Of a DNA stretch of 64,000 nt, positions 15,255-23,704 are shown piece by piece; position 1 is the stretch's first letter, and each line of letters starts with the position of its first letter. Below the pieces are notes generated by a model, which searched no databases, was not told the origin of the DNA, and saw only the letters and a program-made list of their open reading frames with translations. A program made the translations under genes and the position numbers. The stretch is from Candidatus Nitrosacidococcus sp. I8 (GTDB taxonomy: Bacteria > Pseudomonadota > Gammaproteobacteria > Nitrosococcales > Nitrosococcaceae): positions 1,054,001 to 1,118,000 of the forward strand of contig NZ_OX241534.1 of the NCBI RefSeq assembly GCF_945836005.1. Direction: 5' to 3'.

Positions 15255-16808
15255 ATGCTCAATATTACTCATCCATTTAAAGTATTTTTACTGGCTACTT
15301 GGGCCACCGGTATTACTATTATCCTTTTTTTCTGCCTTAAGCTAACCGATGGGTATCTAATTTATTCCCTAGATGATCCTTATATTCATATGGCAGTGGC
15401 AGATAATATTCTGCATGGTAATTATGGAATTAATCTAGGCGAATATGCTTCTCCTTCATCTTCTATCTTATGGCCTTGGTTACTTACTATTCCTGAAGTT
15501 ATAGGATTAGGTATGTCTGGACCTTTAATATTAAATCTTATATTTACTGCAACAACGCTTTATATTGCTAGTGATTTTATTATTAAAGAAGGTTTAATTA
15601 GAAAGACTTCTATAATTACTCAAGCAGTTATTGGTCTATCACTTATTGCTTTTACCAGTAGTCTGGCACTACCTTTTACTGGCATGGAGCATTCATTACA
15701 CGTTTTATTGACTGTGGCAGTTTTTATTGGGCTAGTAAATACTACTAGTGATGGCAGAAATAGTTGGTATTTAATACCTGCGATTGTTTTATTACCTCTA
15801 ATTCGGTTCGAGGGCTATGCTTTATCAGGTACTGCTATTTTATATTTGTTTTTTATAAAACAAAGAAAAGAAGCAATTATCACCGGAGCTTTAATCCTAA
15901 CGGCAACGATTGCATATGTTGTTTATATGGTAACGAAAGATCTTCCTATACTGCCAAGCTCCGTCTTAATGAAATCACAAGCAGTAACCTCCTTAATGGT
16001 GGATACTAAAATCAACCATGCAATTATTGATCAATTTAAAGAAAATATTGCTACTATAAAAGGCAATTTTTTCCTAGCTACTACAGGATTATTGTTTATT
16101 CATGCTCTATTAATGTGGAAAGATTACAGGAATCGTTCCCTAATATGTATTGCAGTAGCTATGACTATTACTGCCCATTTATTCTTAGGAAGGGAGGGGT
16201 GGTTTGCTCGATATGAAGTATATTGTATAACACTATCATGTTTATCTATTCTATTTATAATTAGTGATAAAAGATCAGATAATAGTGAAATGTCTAAGTT
16301 AGCAGTAATAATGCTAATGTTATCGCTCATCATATCTTCTTATATAAAGATAGCATTTGTAACCCCTTATGCCAGTAGAGCAATCTACGAACAACAATAT
16401 CAAATGCGGCGATTTGCTCAAGACTTTTATCACCAACCTATTGGCGTGAATGATTTAGGGTTAGTAAGCTACAAAAACCCAAACTATGTGTTAGATCTTT
16501 GGGGCTTAGGATCGGAGGAAGTGCGAAGACTAAAGCTAGAACACGAATATAACATAGATGCAATGGAACACCTTCTAACAAATCACCATGTGGGTCTTAT
16601 CATGATATATGATCGTTGGTTTCCGCAAGTACCAAAATCATGGAAGCCTATCGCAAACCTCATTAACCAAGATCGATATACTACTGGAGGAAATACGGTA
16701 ACTCTTTACGTTACTCCTGAAGCAGATCAGGCTAAACTCTTTGAGGATTTAGAAAAATTTAAAAATACCCTACCTAAGCGAGTCGCTTTAGAGATTTTTA
16801 ATAATTAA
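15255..16808 (+). CDS. GT-C-like polytopic membrane protein (paralog 2)
   Basis: A 517-residue paralog of 12255-13802 with the same layout: first helix, loop with LDDPYIHMAVADNILHGNYG, SPSSSILWPWLLTIPEV, many membrane segments, LPFTGMEHSLHVLLTVA, and a soluble C-terminal part with GVNDLGLVSYKNPNYVLDLW. It keeps both Asp residues in the loop, so it is the more likely active member if this is a GT-C glycosyltransferase. The C-terminal NDLGLVSYKN and DLWGLG motifs are conserved in both paralogs. Cellular role unknown; envelope glycan or lipid modification is a guess from the fold and the methyltransferase neighbour. Confidence 0.7.
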   Translation: MLNITHPFKVFLLATWATGITIILFFCLKLTDGYLIYSLDDPYIHMAVADNILHGNYGINLGEYASPSSSILWPWLLTIPEVIGLGMSGPLILNLIFTATTLYIASDFIIKEGLIRKTSIITQAVIGLSLIAFTSSLALPFTGMEHSLHVLLTVAVFIGLVNTTSDGRNSWYLIPAIVLLPLIRFEGYALSGTAILYLFFIKQRKEAIITGALILTATIAYVVYMVTKDLPILPSSVLMKSQAVTSLMVDTKINHAIIDQFKENIATIKGNFFLATTGLLFIHALLMWKDYRNRSLICIAVAMTITAHLFLGREGWFARYEVYCITLSCLSILFIISDKRSDNSEMSKLAVIMLMLSLIISSYIKIAFVTPYASRAIYEQQYQMRRFAQDFYHQPIGVNDLGLVSYKNPNYVLDLWGLGSEEVRRLKLEHEYNIDAMEHLLTNHHVGLIMIYDRWFPQVPKSWKPIANLINQDRYTTGGNTVTLYVTPEADQAKLFEDLEKFKNTLPKRVALEIFNN

Positions 16809-16884
16809 TTGAATTTATAGTTATTAGTGGTTACCTATCAAAGCTATTCATTACTTGATTAGCATCCTTTAAAGCACGTTACCA

Positions 16885-17211
16885 ATGCAGTCACGTTTAC
16901 ATCATCCTTTTTGGAATAAAGTCGTTTCCCATGGAAAATCAGCAGGAATTGAGGTAATAGAAACAGCGCTTAAGCTTTATTATGCTTCCCGAGACGATCA
17001 AACCCCGAAGTGGGCAAAAAGAATAGTGTATGGGGCTTTAATCTACTTTATTTCCCCTATTGATGCGATACCTGATATTTTACCTTTTGCTGGGTATAGC
17101 GATGACTTAGCCACATTAGTAGCTGCTGCGGCAACTATTTCTGCCCATATTAAAGAAGAACACGGGGTACAGGCTAAAATTAAAGTTCAAGAGTGGTTTT
17201 CAACAGGCTAG
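16885..17211 (+). CDS. YkvA family protein (DUF1232)
   Basis: The 108-residue protein has the DUF1232 core WAKRIVYGALIYFISPIDAI followed by PDILPFAGYSDDLATLVAAA, a short amphipathic-to-hydrophobic hairpin ending in the DD pair that is conserved in the family. Probably membrane-associated; function unknown. The next gene starts 3 bp after its stop. Confidence 0.88.
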   Translation: MQSRLHHPFWNKVVSHGKSAGIEVIETALKLYYASRDDQTPKWAKRIVYGALIYFISPIDAIPDILPFAGYSDDLATLVAAAATISAHIKEEHGVQAKIKVQEWFSTG

Positions 17212-17214
17212 TTT

Positions 17215-17622
17215 ATGGATAAAAAAAATATGAGTAAGCCAATTAAGGTTTACTACAATAGTGCTTGCCCTGTTTGCAATGCAGGAATTGAGTATCAAAA
17301 AGCAAAAATGCCTAATAAAGGTGTCATTTGGCATGATGTGCATACCCAAACAAGGGTTTATCATGATGTTTCTTATAATCTTGAGCTAGTACGAAAGAAA
17401 CTCCATGTGATTGATCAGAAGGGAGAAATAAAAATAGGTATTGATGCTTTTGCAGAAATCTGGAAACACTCTCCTAAAGAAGTTTGGAAGAGTAAATTAA
17501 TTACCCAACCTGTCATTAAACAGATTGCTGCATTAGGTTATAATTTATTTGCCGAAGGATTATATCGCTGGAATTTATGGAAAAACCATTGGCAACCTAG
17601 CACATATCAATCTAAAGACTAG
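17215..17622 (+). CDS. DUF393 (DCC family) thiol-disulfide oxidoreductase-like protein
   Basis: A 135-residue product with the DCC-family N-terminus VYYNSACPVCNAGIEYQK; the CPVC pair (about residues 19-22) is a thioredoxin-like redox motif. Later blocks GIDAFAEIW and LYRWNLW match the family. DCC proteins are predicted thiol-disulfide oxidoreductases of unknown substrate. A second in-frame ATG at 17230 could be the real start. It is coupled to the YkvA gene (3-bp gap) and converges on the MBL-fold gene with 2 bp between the stops. Confidence 0.85.
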   Translation: MDKKNMSKPIKVYYNSACPVCNAGIEYQKAKMPNKGVIWHDVHTQTRVYHDVSYNLELVRKKLHVIDQKGEIKIGIDAFAEIWKHSPKEVWKSKLITQPVIKQIAALGYNLFAEGLYRWNLWKNHWQPSTYQSKD

Positions 17623-17624
17623 TT

Positions 17625-18263
17625 TTAAATATTTTTTCCTACAAAGGGATTAGTTTCTCGCTCTAGCCCAAAGGTAGACATGGGACCATGACCCGGCACA
17701 AACTGTACTTCATCCCCTAGAGGGAATAGTTTTTCCCGAATAGAGCGAACCAGATCTTCGTAATTTCCTCGGGGAAAATCTGTCCGTCCAATAGATCCTT
17801 TAAATAATACATCCCCTACTAAAGCTAACTTACTTTGGGGATGAAAAAATACCACATGACCCGGGGTATGCCCTGGACAATGATATACCTCTAAAGCAAT
17901 CTCCCCAAAAGAAATTTGATCCCCTTGAACAAGCCATCGATCTGGGTTAAATCCTTGGGCAGGTGGAAAACTAAACATTTCACTTTGGGTGGATAGCATT
18001 TGAAGCCAAGCCTTATCTTCAATATGAGGACCTTCAATAGGAAGGCTTAACTGATCGGCAAGTGCTTGTGCTCCTCCCACATGATCAATATGACCATGGG
18101 TTAAAAATATTTTCTCAAGAGTAACTTCATACTCTTTTACTTTAGCTAAAATATTCTCAATATCCCCTCCCGGATCCACCACTGCTGCTTTTTTCGTCTT
18201 TTTACATATCAGTAAAGTACAGTTTTGATGAAACTTGGTGACAGGAATAATTTTAAAATCCAT
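17625..18263 (-). CDS. MBL-fold hydrolase, glyoxalase II-like (YcbL type)
   Basis: The 212-residue protein has the metallo-beta-lactamase motif THGHIDHVGG (HxHxDH, residues about 56-61), a second metal His in CPGHTPGHVVF, the bridging Asp in ALVGDVLFKGSIGRTDFPRG and a final His in VPGHGPMSTFG. The GRTDF block and length match YcbL/GloB-like short glyoxalase II enzymes, which hydrolyse thioesters such as S-lactoylglutathione. Full GloB has an extra C-terminal helical domain, absent here. It is 16 bp downstream of the FemAB-like gene and probably co-transcribed. Confidence 0.9.
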   Translation of the reverse strand: MDFKIIPVTKFHQNCTLLICKKTKKAAVVDPGGDIENILAKVKEYEVTLEKIFLTHGHIDHVGGAQALADQLSLPIEGPHIEDKAWLQMLSTQSEMFSFPPAQGFNPDRWLVQGDQISFGEIALEVYHCPGHTPGHVVFFHPQSKLALVGDVLFKGSIGRTDFPRGNYEDLVRSIREKLFPLGDEVQFVPGHGPMSTFGLERETNPFVGKNI

Positions 18264-18279
18264 AGTTAAAGTACAAAAC

Positions 18280-19437
18280 TTATGACTGTTTATAGGGGCT
18301 GTGTTTTGATAATTCTGCCATATCTTGTATCACTGCTTTACGCTCTTTAATAAAAAATTGAGCGACTAAATTTTGAAATTCAGGGTGGCTGAACCAATGG
18401 GCGGACCAAGTGGAGGTAGGCAAAAACCCACGACTAATTTTATGCTCACCTTGAGCTCCCGGCTCAAAGGCATGAATTTTATGGTCAATACAATAATTAA
18501 TCCCCTGATAGTAGCACAGCTCAAAATGTAGCCCGGGAACATTTTCCATACATCCCCAATAACGACCATAAAGGGTGGTATGGCTACGTAAATAAAAAGC
18601 CCCTGCAATCCAATTTTGTTGTGAATTTTTTGCCAACATCAAAATAACGGAATCTCCCATAGATTCCCCAAGGGATTTAAAAAAATCCAAACTTAATGCT
18701 GGATAATTACCTTTTTCTTCAAAAGTAGCTAAATAAAACTGATACATGGCTTGCCAGTGGGATTCAGTGACTTCGTTACCGTGAATAATAGAAATGGTAA
18801 TACCTTGTTCTTGTACTTGTTTTCGCTCCCGTCGTACTTCCTTACGCCGTTTAGAAGTAAGCGTTTCTAAAAATTCATCGAAATTATGATAGCCTTGATT
18901 ATGCCAGTGAAATTGATAGCCTAACCGTTGTACATACCCACCTTGAGTAAGGGAAGAGAGTTCCTGTTCTGGTGGAAACAACCAATGAAGAGAGGAAACG
19001 CCCCATTTTTTTGCCAAGATGATTACCTGTTGAACAAAAGATTGGGCAACTTCTCCTCTCACATCAGAACGTAAAAGCAAGCGAGCCCCAGTTACTGGAC
19101 TAAAGGGTATAGCCACTACCAGCTTAGGATAATAGCGTCCTACCATCTGTTCCCACGCTTCAATCCAAGGATAGTCAAACACAAACTCTCCAAAGGAATT
19201 AGTTTTTAGAAACAAAGGAGCTGCTCCAATTAAATTATCCTCTAGATCTTTACCTAAAAGATATTGGGGAAACCAGCCTATATGAGACCCAAGACAATTG
19301 CCTACTTCAAGGGCAATAAAGAACTCATAACGAAGAAACGGGTTATCCGTGCCTACTAATTCATTCCATTGGTTAGCAGCAACGGATTGAATAGATTGGG
19401 TGATAATAAACGTTAAATTTAAATTAGAATCAGGCAA
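18280..19437 (-). CDS. FemAB-like GNAT acyltransferase (DUF482)
   Basis: A 385-residue protein of the PF04339 family (peptidogalycan biosynthesis/FemAB-like, GNAT fold). Seen: NPFLRYEFFIALE near the N-terminus, GAAPLFLKTNSFGEFVFDYPWI, SLHWLFPPEQELSSL, KRRKEVRRERKQV, and the C-terminal FEPGAQGEHKISRGFLP block that is characteristic of the family. The substrate is unknown; family members are thought to transfer acyl or aminoacyl groups. It is the first gene of a two-gene unit with the YcbL-like hydrolase. Confidence 0.87.
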   Translation of the reverse strand: MPDSNLNLTFIITQSIQSVAANQWNELVGTDNPFLRYEFFIALEVGNCLGSHIGWFPQYLLGKDLEDNLIGAAPLFLKTNSFGEFVFDYPWIEAWEQMVGRYYPKLVVAIPFSPVTGARLLLRSDVRGEVAQSFVQQVIILAKKWGVSSLHWLFPPEQELSSLTQGGYVQRLGYQFHWHNQGYHNFDEFLETLTSKRRKEVRRERKQVQEQGITISIIHGNEVTESHWQAMYQFYLATFEEKGNYPALSLDFFKSLGESMGDSVILMLAKNSQQNWIAGAFYLRSHTTLYGRYWGCMENVPGLHFELCYYQGINYCIDHKIHAFEPGAQGEHKISRGFLPTSTWSAHWFSHPEFQNLVAQFFIKERKAVIQDMAELSKHSPYKQS

Positions 19438-19659
19438 ATAAGCCTCCTAAATTATAGCCTATCTTAAATCTATTTGAATCTGGGAGATTTTCTAAAATAA
19501 GAATGAGCTATGTTTTCCTTATCTTTTATCAGTTTAATTATATTAAAATTAATTTTATTATTAAATTCAATATGTTATTTATTATTTTAGTTTAGTAGAA
19601 TTTAACTTATAGTCCATACTTACTAAACATAAGGAGCACAAAAAATTAATAAATTTAAA

Positions 19660-20028
19660 ATGTTAATTAGCATTCTAGGAATATTTTTTTCCAGTGCCTA
19701 TGGAGATACTTATTTAGGTCAATTTAGCACAAATCCTTTTAACCCTAACTCAACTGAAAATCCCTACGGATCTGGTAATCCATATAATCCTAACAGTATT
19801 AATAACCCCTATGGGCAATATGGTAATCCCTACTCTAACCGCAGTACGCAAAACCCTTATGCCACTGATGCACCTAAACTCTATGATAACCAAGGAAACT
19901 ATCGAGGGAAATTAAGTAGTAATCCCTATGATCCAGATTCTGTCTCTAACCCCTATGGACGCTATGGTAATCGATTCTCCCCTGACAGTATCAATAATCC
20001 CTACGGAGTAGGAATCCCTACGGAGTAG
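19660..20028 (+). CDS. Exported NPY-repeat protein, truncated by a 17-bp duplication
   Basis: The product starts with a signal peptide (LISILGIFFSSAYG) and then consists of NPYGxxGNPYxxxS repeats. The open frame stops at 20028, but removing one copy of the 17-bp tandem repeat at 19996-20029 extends it to the TAA at 20094-20096 with INNPYGVGNPYRIDSPNNPY and the end GQGLSIFGE. So the present product has lost its C-terminus. The only good Shine-Dalgarno, AAGGAG at 19631-19636, is 23 nt before the ATG at 19660 but 8 nt before an in-frame ATT at 19645; starting there would give the basic n-region NKFK expected of a signal peptide. Short repeat proteins of this type are common in gammaproteobacteria; function unknown. 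Confidence 0.7.
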   Translation: MLISILGIFFSSAYGDTYLGQFSTNPFNPNSTENPYGSGNPYNPNSINNPYGQYGNPYSNRSTQNPYATDAPKLYDNQGNYRGKLSSNPYDPDSVSNPYGRYGNRFSPDSINNPYGVGIPTE

Positions 20029-20029
20029 G
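19996..20029. repeat. 17-bp perfect tandem duplication (frameshifting)
   Basis: The unit aatccctacggagtagg occurs twice without mismatch. Because 17 is not a multiple of three, it shifts the NPY-repeat frame to an early TAG. Confidence 0.95.
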
Positions 20030-20286
20030 CAACCCCTATCGGATAGATAGCCCTAACAATCCTTATGGGCAAGGGTTAAGTATTTTCGGGGAATAAGCAT
20101 TAATTATTAAAATTTTATAAGGAAAAGATATGGTGGAAAAACGAATGAAACAAACGATGCAAGCAATGGTCGAAAGGTTTAATACATGAAAATTGAAATC
20201 TAAAATTTCAATCCACTTGTAATTTCTGGATTCGTCCCCATAACACAATAAAACAGATTATTTTAATCACTGGAGCACAATAAAAT

Positions 20287-20862
20287 ATGGAAAAAATAAC
20301 CAAAAAAACTGAAGAAACCTATACTATAAAAAATTGGTGGACTCATTTAGTTGTAGGTATTCTTTTTATTATTGGCGGATTTTGGGTCATTAAAACCCCA
20401 ATGGCAAGCTACTTGGCATTGAGTGTATTTTTTAGTGTCATGATGTTTGTCTCGGGAGTATCAGGAATTTCTTTTGCTCTTTCTAATAAAAAAGAAATTC
20501 ATGGCTGGGGGTGGCACTTAGCCGGAGGGATCATAGATCTTATTCTTGGTATTATCTTAATGATTTATCCTCAGATCACCATGATAATTCTACCCATATT
20601 ATTTGCCTTTTGGGTGATGTTTAGAGGTTTTTGGTCAATTGGAGTTGCGATAGAATTACAAAAATTTAAGGTAAAGTATTGGTGGGTTTCACTTATCCTT
20701 GGGATATTAAGTCTCATCCTTTCCTTTATCCTGATTGACAATCCACTGTTTGCAGGTATTAGCATTGTCTTTTTGACTTCCTTTACTTTTTTCAGTTTTG
20801 GACTTACCCAAATATTCCTAGCCTTTGATCTAAAGAGCTTATCCACAGTACTGAAAGCGTAA
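20287..20862 (+). CDS. HdeD-family membrane protein (DUF308)
   Basis: The 191-residue protein has six hydrophobic segments in three repeated helix pairs and short loops. GWGWHLAGGIIDLILGIILM and the preceding KNWWTHLVVGILFIIGGFW are typical of DUF308/HdeD. E. coli HdeD contributes to acid resistance at high cell density; the mechanism is unknown. The leader contains GGAGCACAATAAAAT before the ATG. The gene stands alone on the plus strand. Confidence 0.87.
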   Translation: MEKITKKTEETYTIKNWWTHLVVGILFIIGGFWVIKTPMASYLALSVFFSVMMFVSGVSGISFALSNKKEIHGWGWHLAGGIIDLILGIILMIYPQITMIILPILFAFWVMFRGFWSIGVAIELQKFKVKYWWVSLILGILSLILSFILIDNPLFAGISIVFLTSFTFFSFGLTQIFLAFDLKSLSTVLKA

Positions 20863-21066
20863 TCAAAAATAGAGCCTAGAAATAGGCTATCCCCGTCTTA
20901 TAAAAAATATTATTTATAGCGATCTCTATTTTAATAAAGATCGCTATGCGTTTAGATCTCTCCTATTCTTCTCTGCTAAAAGCTCTTTTATATAGAGTCC
21001 TAAAAACAGGCACATTATTGAAAAAAAATAGTAAAATCAGAAAAATTATTTGTATAAAAACTAAAG

Positions 21067-21112
21067 CTGCTATTTAGGTAAGGTTTTTACTTAAAATTTA
21101 CCTAAATAGCAG
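21067..21112. repeat. 15-bp perfect inverted repeat upstream of PLD gene
   Basis: ctgctatttaggtaa (21067-21081) pairs perfectly with ttacctaaatagcag (21098-21112) across a 16-nt loop rich in T. It lies 40 bp before the PLD-like gene. It could be an operator, an RNA hairpin in the leader, or a terminator for the HdeD gene; no T tract follows. A shorter hairpin (agcgatct/agatcgct) lies at about 20918-20946. I see no gene in 20863-21151. Confidence 0.7.
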
Positions 21113-21151
21113 GTGATAAACCTTTACCAATCACTTTAGGATATCTAAAAT

Positions 21152-21880
21152 ATGGCAAAATTTTTAGACACTACAGGCGTTTCTTATCACCTTCAGCAAC
21201 TGATTAATAAAGCGAATGAAAAGTTAGTATTAATTAGCCCTTACTTAAAAATCAATGATCGGATTAAACAATCCCTCGAAGATAAGAATAGGCTAAAAAT
21301 AGATATTAGAGTGGTGTACGGTAAAAATGAGTTACAGCCTGAAGAAAATAATTGGCTTAAATCCATGACAAGCATTCGTTCTAGCTTTTGTAAAGATTTA
21401 CATGCCAAATGTTATTTAAACGAAAATGAAGCCATTATTACCTCTATGAATTTATATGAATTTTCTCAAGTTAATAACAATGAAATGGGTATTTATATTG
21501 AGAAAAATAGTGACCCAGAATTGTATAAAGATATTTATGAAGAGGCTCAAAGATTAATTCGAATCAGTGATGAAATCATTGTTTCGGTAGAAAAGGCAGA
21601 AAAAACACCTACTCAAGAAAAGCAGTCTTCAAAAAATGAAACAAAAACAGCAGATTCAAAGCAAAATGGTTTTTGCATTCGAACAGGTACGGAAATCCCT
21701 TTCAATCTTGAAAAGCCATTAAGCTACGATGCTTATAAAAAATGGAGCGAGTTTAGTAATCCTGAATATCCTGAAAAATTTTGCCATTTCTCTGGTGATC
21801 CTTCTAATGGTGAAACGAGTGTAAGTAAGCCCATTCTTAAGAAACATTGGAAAAAAGCGAAAGAAATTCTCAACCTGTAA
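21152..21880 (+). CDS. Phospholipase D-like domain protein
   Basis: The 242-residue protein starts with a single PLD-fold domain (residues 1-145): VSYHLQQLINKANEKLVLIS, then DLHAKCYLNENEAIITSMNL, which holds the HxK of a degenerate HKD motif (LHAKCYLNE with S-MNL following), and NNNEMGIYI. A Lys/Glu/Thr-rich linker (about 150-180) leads to a C-terminal module with CIRTGTEIPFNLEKPLSYDA and FCHFSGDPSNGETSVSKPIL, a short zinc-ribbon-like tail with few Cys. Single-HKD proteins dimerise to form a nuclease or lipase site. It is followed by a second nuclease-like gene after 26 bp, suggesting a DNA-processing unit. Confidence 0.75.
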   Translation: MAKFLDTTGVSYHLQQLINKANEKLVLISPYLKINDRIKQSLEDKNRLKIDIRVVYGKNELQPEENNWLKSMTSIRSSFCKDLHAKCYLNENEAIITSMNLYEFSQVNNNEMGIYIEKNSDPELYKDIYEEAQRLIRISDEIIVSVEKAEKTPTQEKQSSKNETKTADSKQNGFCIRTGTEIPFNLEKPLSYDAYKKWSEFSNPEYPEKFCHFSGDPSNGETSVSKPILKKHWKKAKEILNL

Positions 21881-21906
21881 GATCATAAGAGAAATAATAA
21901 ATTCTT

Positions 21907-22812
21907 ATGGCACTATTCAATATCAATCACACTAAACTTGATCAAATAAAAGAGGATCCTTTTAAGCTAGAAAAGGAAATTCAAGAAATAACAGAGCAAA
22001 ATTTAGAAATAATTTTTAGGTTTTATTTTGTACGATCTGAATTTTCTTTACACAATTTTAGAATTGATACTCTAGCTTTTGATAAGAAGAGTACTTGCTT
22101 TGTTATCATTGAGTATAAACGGGATAAAAACTTTAGTGTAATTGATCAAGGTTATACCTATCTTTCTTTAATGCTAAATAATAAAGCAGATTTTATCCTT
22201 GAGTATAACGAGAGATGCAAAGGTACATTAAGGAAAGATGATATAGACTGGTCTCAGTCAAAAGTAATTTTTGTTTCACCAAGTTTCACTCCCTACCAAA
22301 AAGAAGCTATTAACTTTAAAGATTTACCTATAGAACTATGGGAGATAAAAAGATACGACAACAACACAGTAAGATATAGACAGCTACCATCCTATGGAGC
22401 TCAAGAAAGTATAAAAACCATTAGTAACCGAAATGATACGACTAATATAGTAGCTCAGGAAATTAAAGTATATACGGAAGAGGAACATTTAGCTAAAGCT
22501 ACTGAAGAGATTAAAGAACTTTATAGAAAAATTAAGGAAGCTATACTCTATCTAGATTCTTTGGAAGTAAAAGCTAGAAAAAAATATATCGCATTTCTCA
22601 ATCCAGCCAATTTAGTAGATATTCAAATCCGAGAAAGTAGTTTAGTAATATGGATAAATTTATCTATTGGAAGACTTGATGATCCAAAAGGTTTATGCCG
22701 TAATGTTTCAAACAAAGGGCATCATGGAAATGGTGATTACGAGCTACAAATAAAAAATGATGATGATCTAGAATATATTATGAGCTTAGTAAAACAAGCC
22801 ATTAAGAATTAA
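21907..22812 (+). CDS. DUF5655 protein with PD-(D/E)XK nuclease-like N-terminus
   Basis: A 301-residue protein. Residues 1-150 look like a restriction-endonuclease-like fold: NFRIDTLAFDKKSTCFVIIEYKRDKNFSVIDQG contains D...EYK spaced as in PD-(D/E)XK enzymes (given here in parts: IDTLAFD, VIIEYKRDK). The C-terminal part (KARKKYIAFLNPANLVDIQI, WINLSIGRLDDPKGLCRNV, GHHGNGDYELQIKNDDDLEY) is DUF5655, which is usually fused to such nucleases. Function in cells unknown; often found near restriction or defence genes. It is 26 bp downstream of the PLD-like gene. Confidence 0.75.
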   Translation: MALFNINHTKLDQIKEDPFKLEKEIQEITEQNLEIIFRFYFVRSEFSLHNFRIDTLAFDKKSTCFVIIEYKRDKNFSVIDQGYTYLSLMLNNKADFILEYNERCKGTLRKDDIDWSQSKVIFVSPSFTPYQKEAINFKDLPIELWEIKRYDNNTVRYRQLPSYGAQESIKTISNRNDTTNIVAQEIKVYTEEEHLAKATEEIKELYRKIKEAILYLDSLEVKARKKYIAFLNPANLVDIQIRESSLVIWINLSIGRLDDPKGLCRNVSNKGHHGNGDYELQIKNDDDLEYIMSLVKQAIKN

Positions 22813-22826
22813 GAATAGTAGATAAA

Positions 22827-22867
22827 CAAAACCCTAGTTAAGCCCATTTAAGTAGGCCTAACTAGGG
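22827..22867 (-). terminator. Rho-independent terminator
   Basis: Stem ccctagttaagcc/ggcctaactaggg (22832-22867, one mismatch) followed on the minus strand by TTTTG. It serves the minus-strand gene at 22918-23427 and may also stop the converging nuclease transcript. Confidence 0.75.
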
Positions 22868-22917
22868 ATAGTATGGAGAAATCAATTAAATACTCGCTAA
22901 TCTCATAACTACATTTC

Positions 22918-23427
22918 TCATGGAAAAGCAGGAACCGCAGGTTCAGCACCATGAGCCTTTACTTTAGGACGATCCTTTCCTATAAGATGGTTTATCCTCT
23001 CTACATCCTTGGCAGGAATATCTACCATCATCAAAATATTCCCCTGATTAACAGCTTCTTCAAATTTCTTCACTTGGGTATTGGGTACACCTACGCCTAT
23101 CATAGATGAAGCCCAGCTTCCAATGCCTACCCCTGCAAGCGCGGTGACAAGTATTGCTCCTCCTGCAATAATGCCTGTATCTGCCATAAAATGAGATGCA
23201 ATTATCCCAGCAATAATGCCCACAGCCCCTCCGATGACGATACCTTTTTCAAGTGATGGGATAAAATCACTTTTCTCTAGAAACCCTGCTATCGGCAATC
23301 CTTCTAAGGCAGTCTCTTCCTTGGCCATAACATGAATGTGACGCTCTTCTACATGGGAGAGTAAAAGCTCATTAACAACCCTCCTAGTATCTTCAACATC
23401 TTGGATTAAAAAATAAAGTCTTTTCAT
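22918..23427 (-). CDS. DUF1269-like membrane protein with glycine-rich hairpin
   Basis: The 169-residue protein has a small ferredoxin-like N-terminal part (MKRLYFLIQDVEDTRRVVNE, LLLSHVEERHIHVMAKE), a central hydrophobic glycine-zipper-like hairpin (IVIGGAVGIIAGIIASHFMA and IIAGGAILVTALAGVGIGSW), and a C-terminal domain VPNTQVKKFEEAVNQGNILM with MVDIPAKDVERIN. This order is typical of DUF1269-type stress-related proteins of unknown function. A strong AGGAGG lies upstream of the ATG and a terminator downstream, so it is monocistronic. Confidence 0.75.
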   Translation of the reverse strand: MKRLYFLIQDVEDTRRVVNELLLSHVEERHIHVMAKEETALEGLPIAGFLEKSDFIPSLEKGIVIGGAVGIIAGIIASHFMADTGIIAGGAILVTALAGVGIGSWASSMIGVGVPNTQVKKFEEAVNQGNILMMVDIPAKDVERINHLIGKDRPKVKAHGAEPAVPAFP

Positions 23428-23704
23428 TTTTATATCCTCCTAATATCTGCATCTACAAGTAAGTTCCCTACTTAGGTAGTCCTCCTACTTTTATGAAAGA
23501 ATTTCCTTATTCTGCTATTAGGTATAGTCCAAAATTCTCTATTGTCTATAGAAGTTTAAAAATAAATTTAATAGAATTAAAGATTTATATCAAATATATC
23601 TTTAAAAATATTAGAGCTTATCTTTTTAGGAATGAAATTAAGGATTAAAAAATTGATAAAAATAGTAGGCTAGAATTTAATACAAAACTAAAAAAACCAT
23701 CAGT

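Larger units (their letters stand above)
13880..16835. repeat. Segmental duplication, copy 2 (intact)
   Basis: Second direct copy of the unit described for 10203-13848. It starts inside LOG codon 39 (minus strand) and contains intact ybjQ, the 44-aa membrane protein, the ICMT-like methyltransferase and membrane paralog 2. It probably shows the ancestral arrangement: LOG divergent from ybjQ. Confidence 0.85.

Noticed and set aside
20130-20189. 19-aa frame MVEKRMKQTMQAMVERFNT with AAGGAAAAG upstream
   Set aside because: Too short to support; no conservation evidence available. It may be a fragment of a small basic protein.
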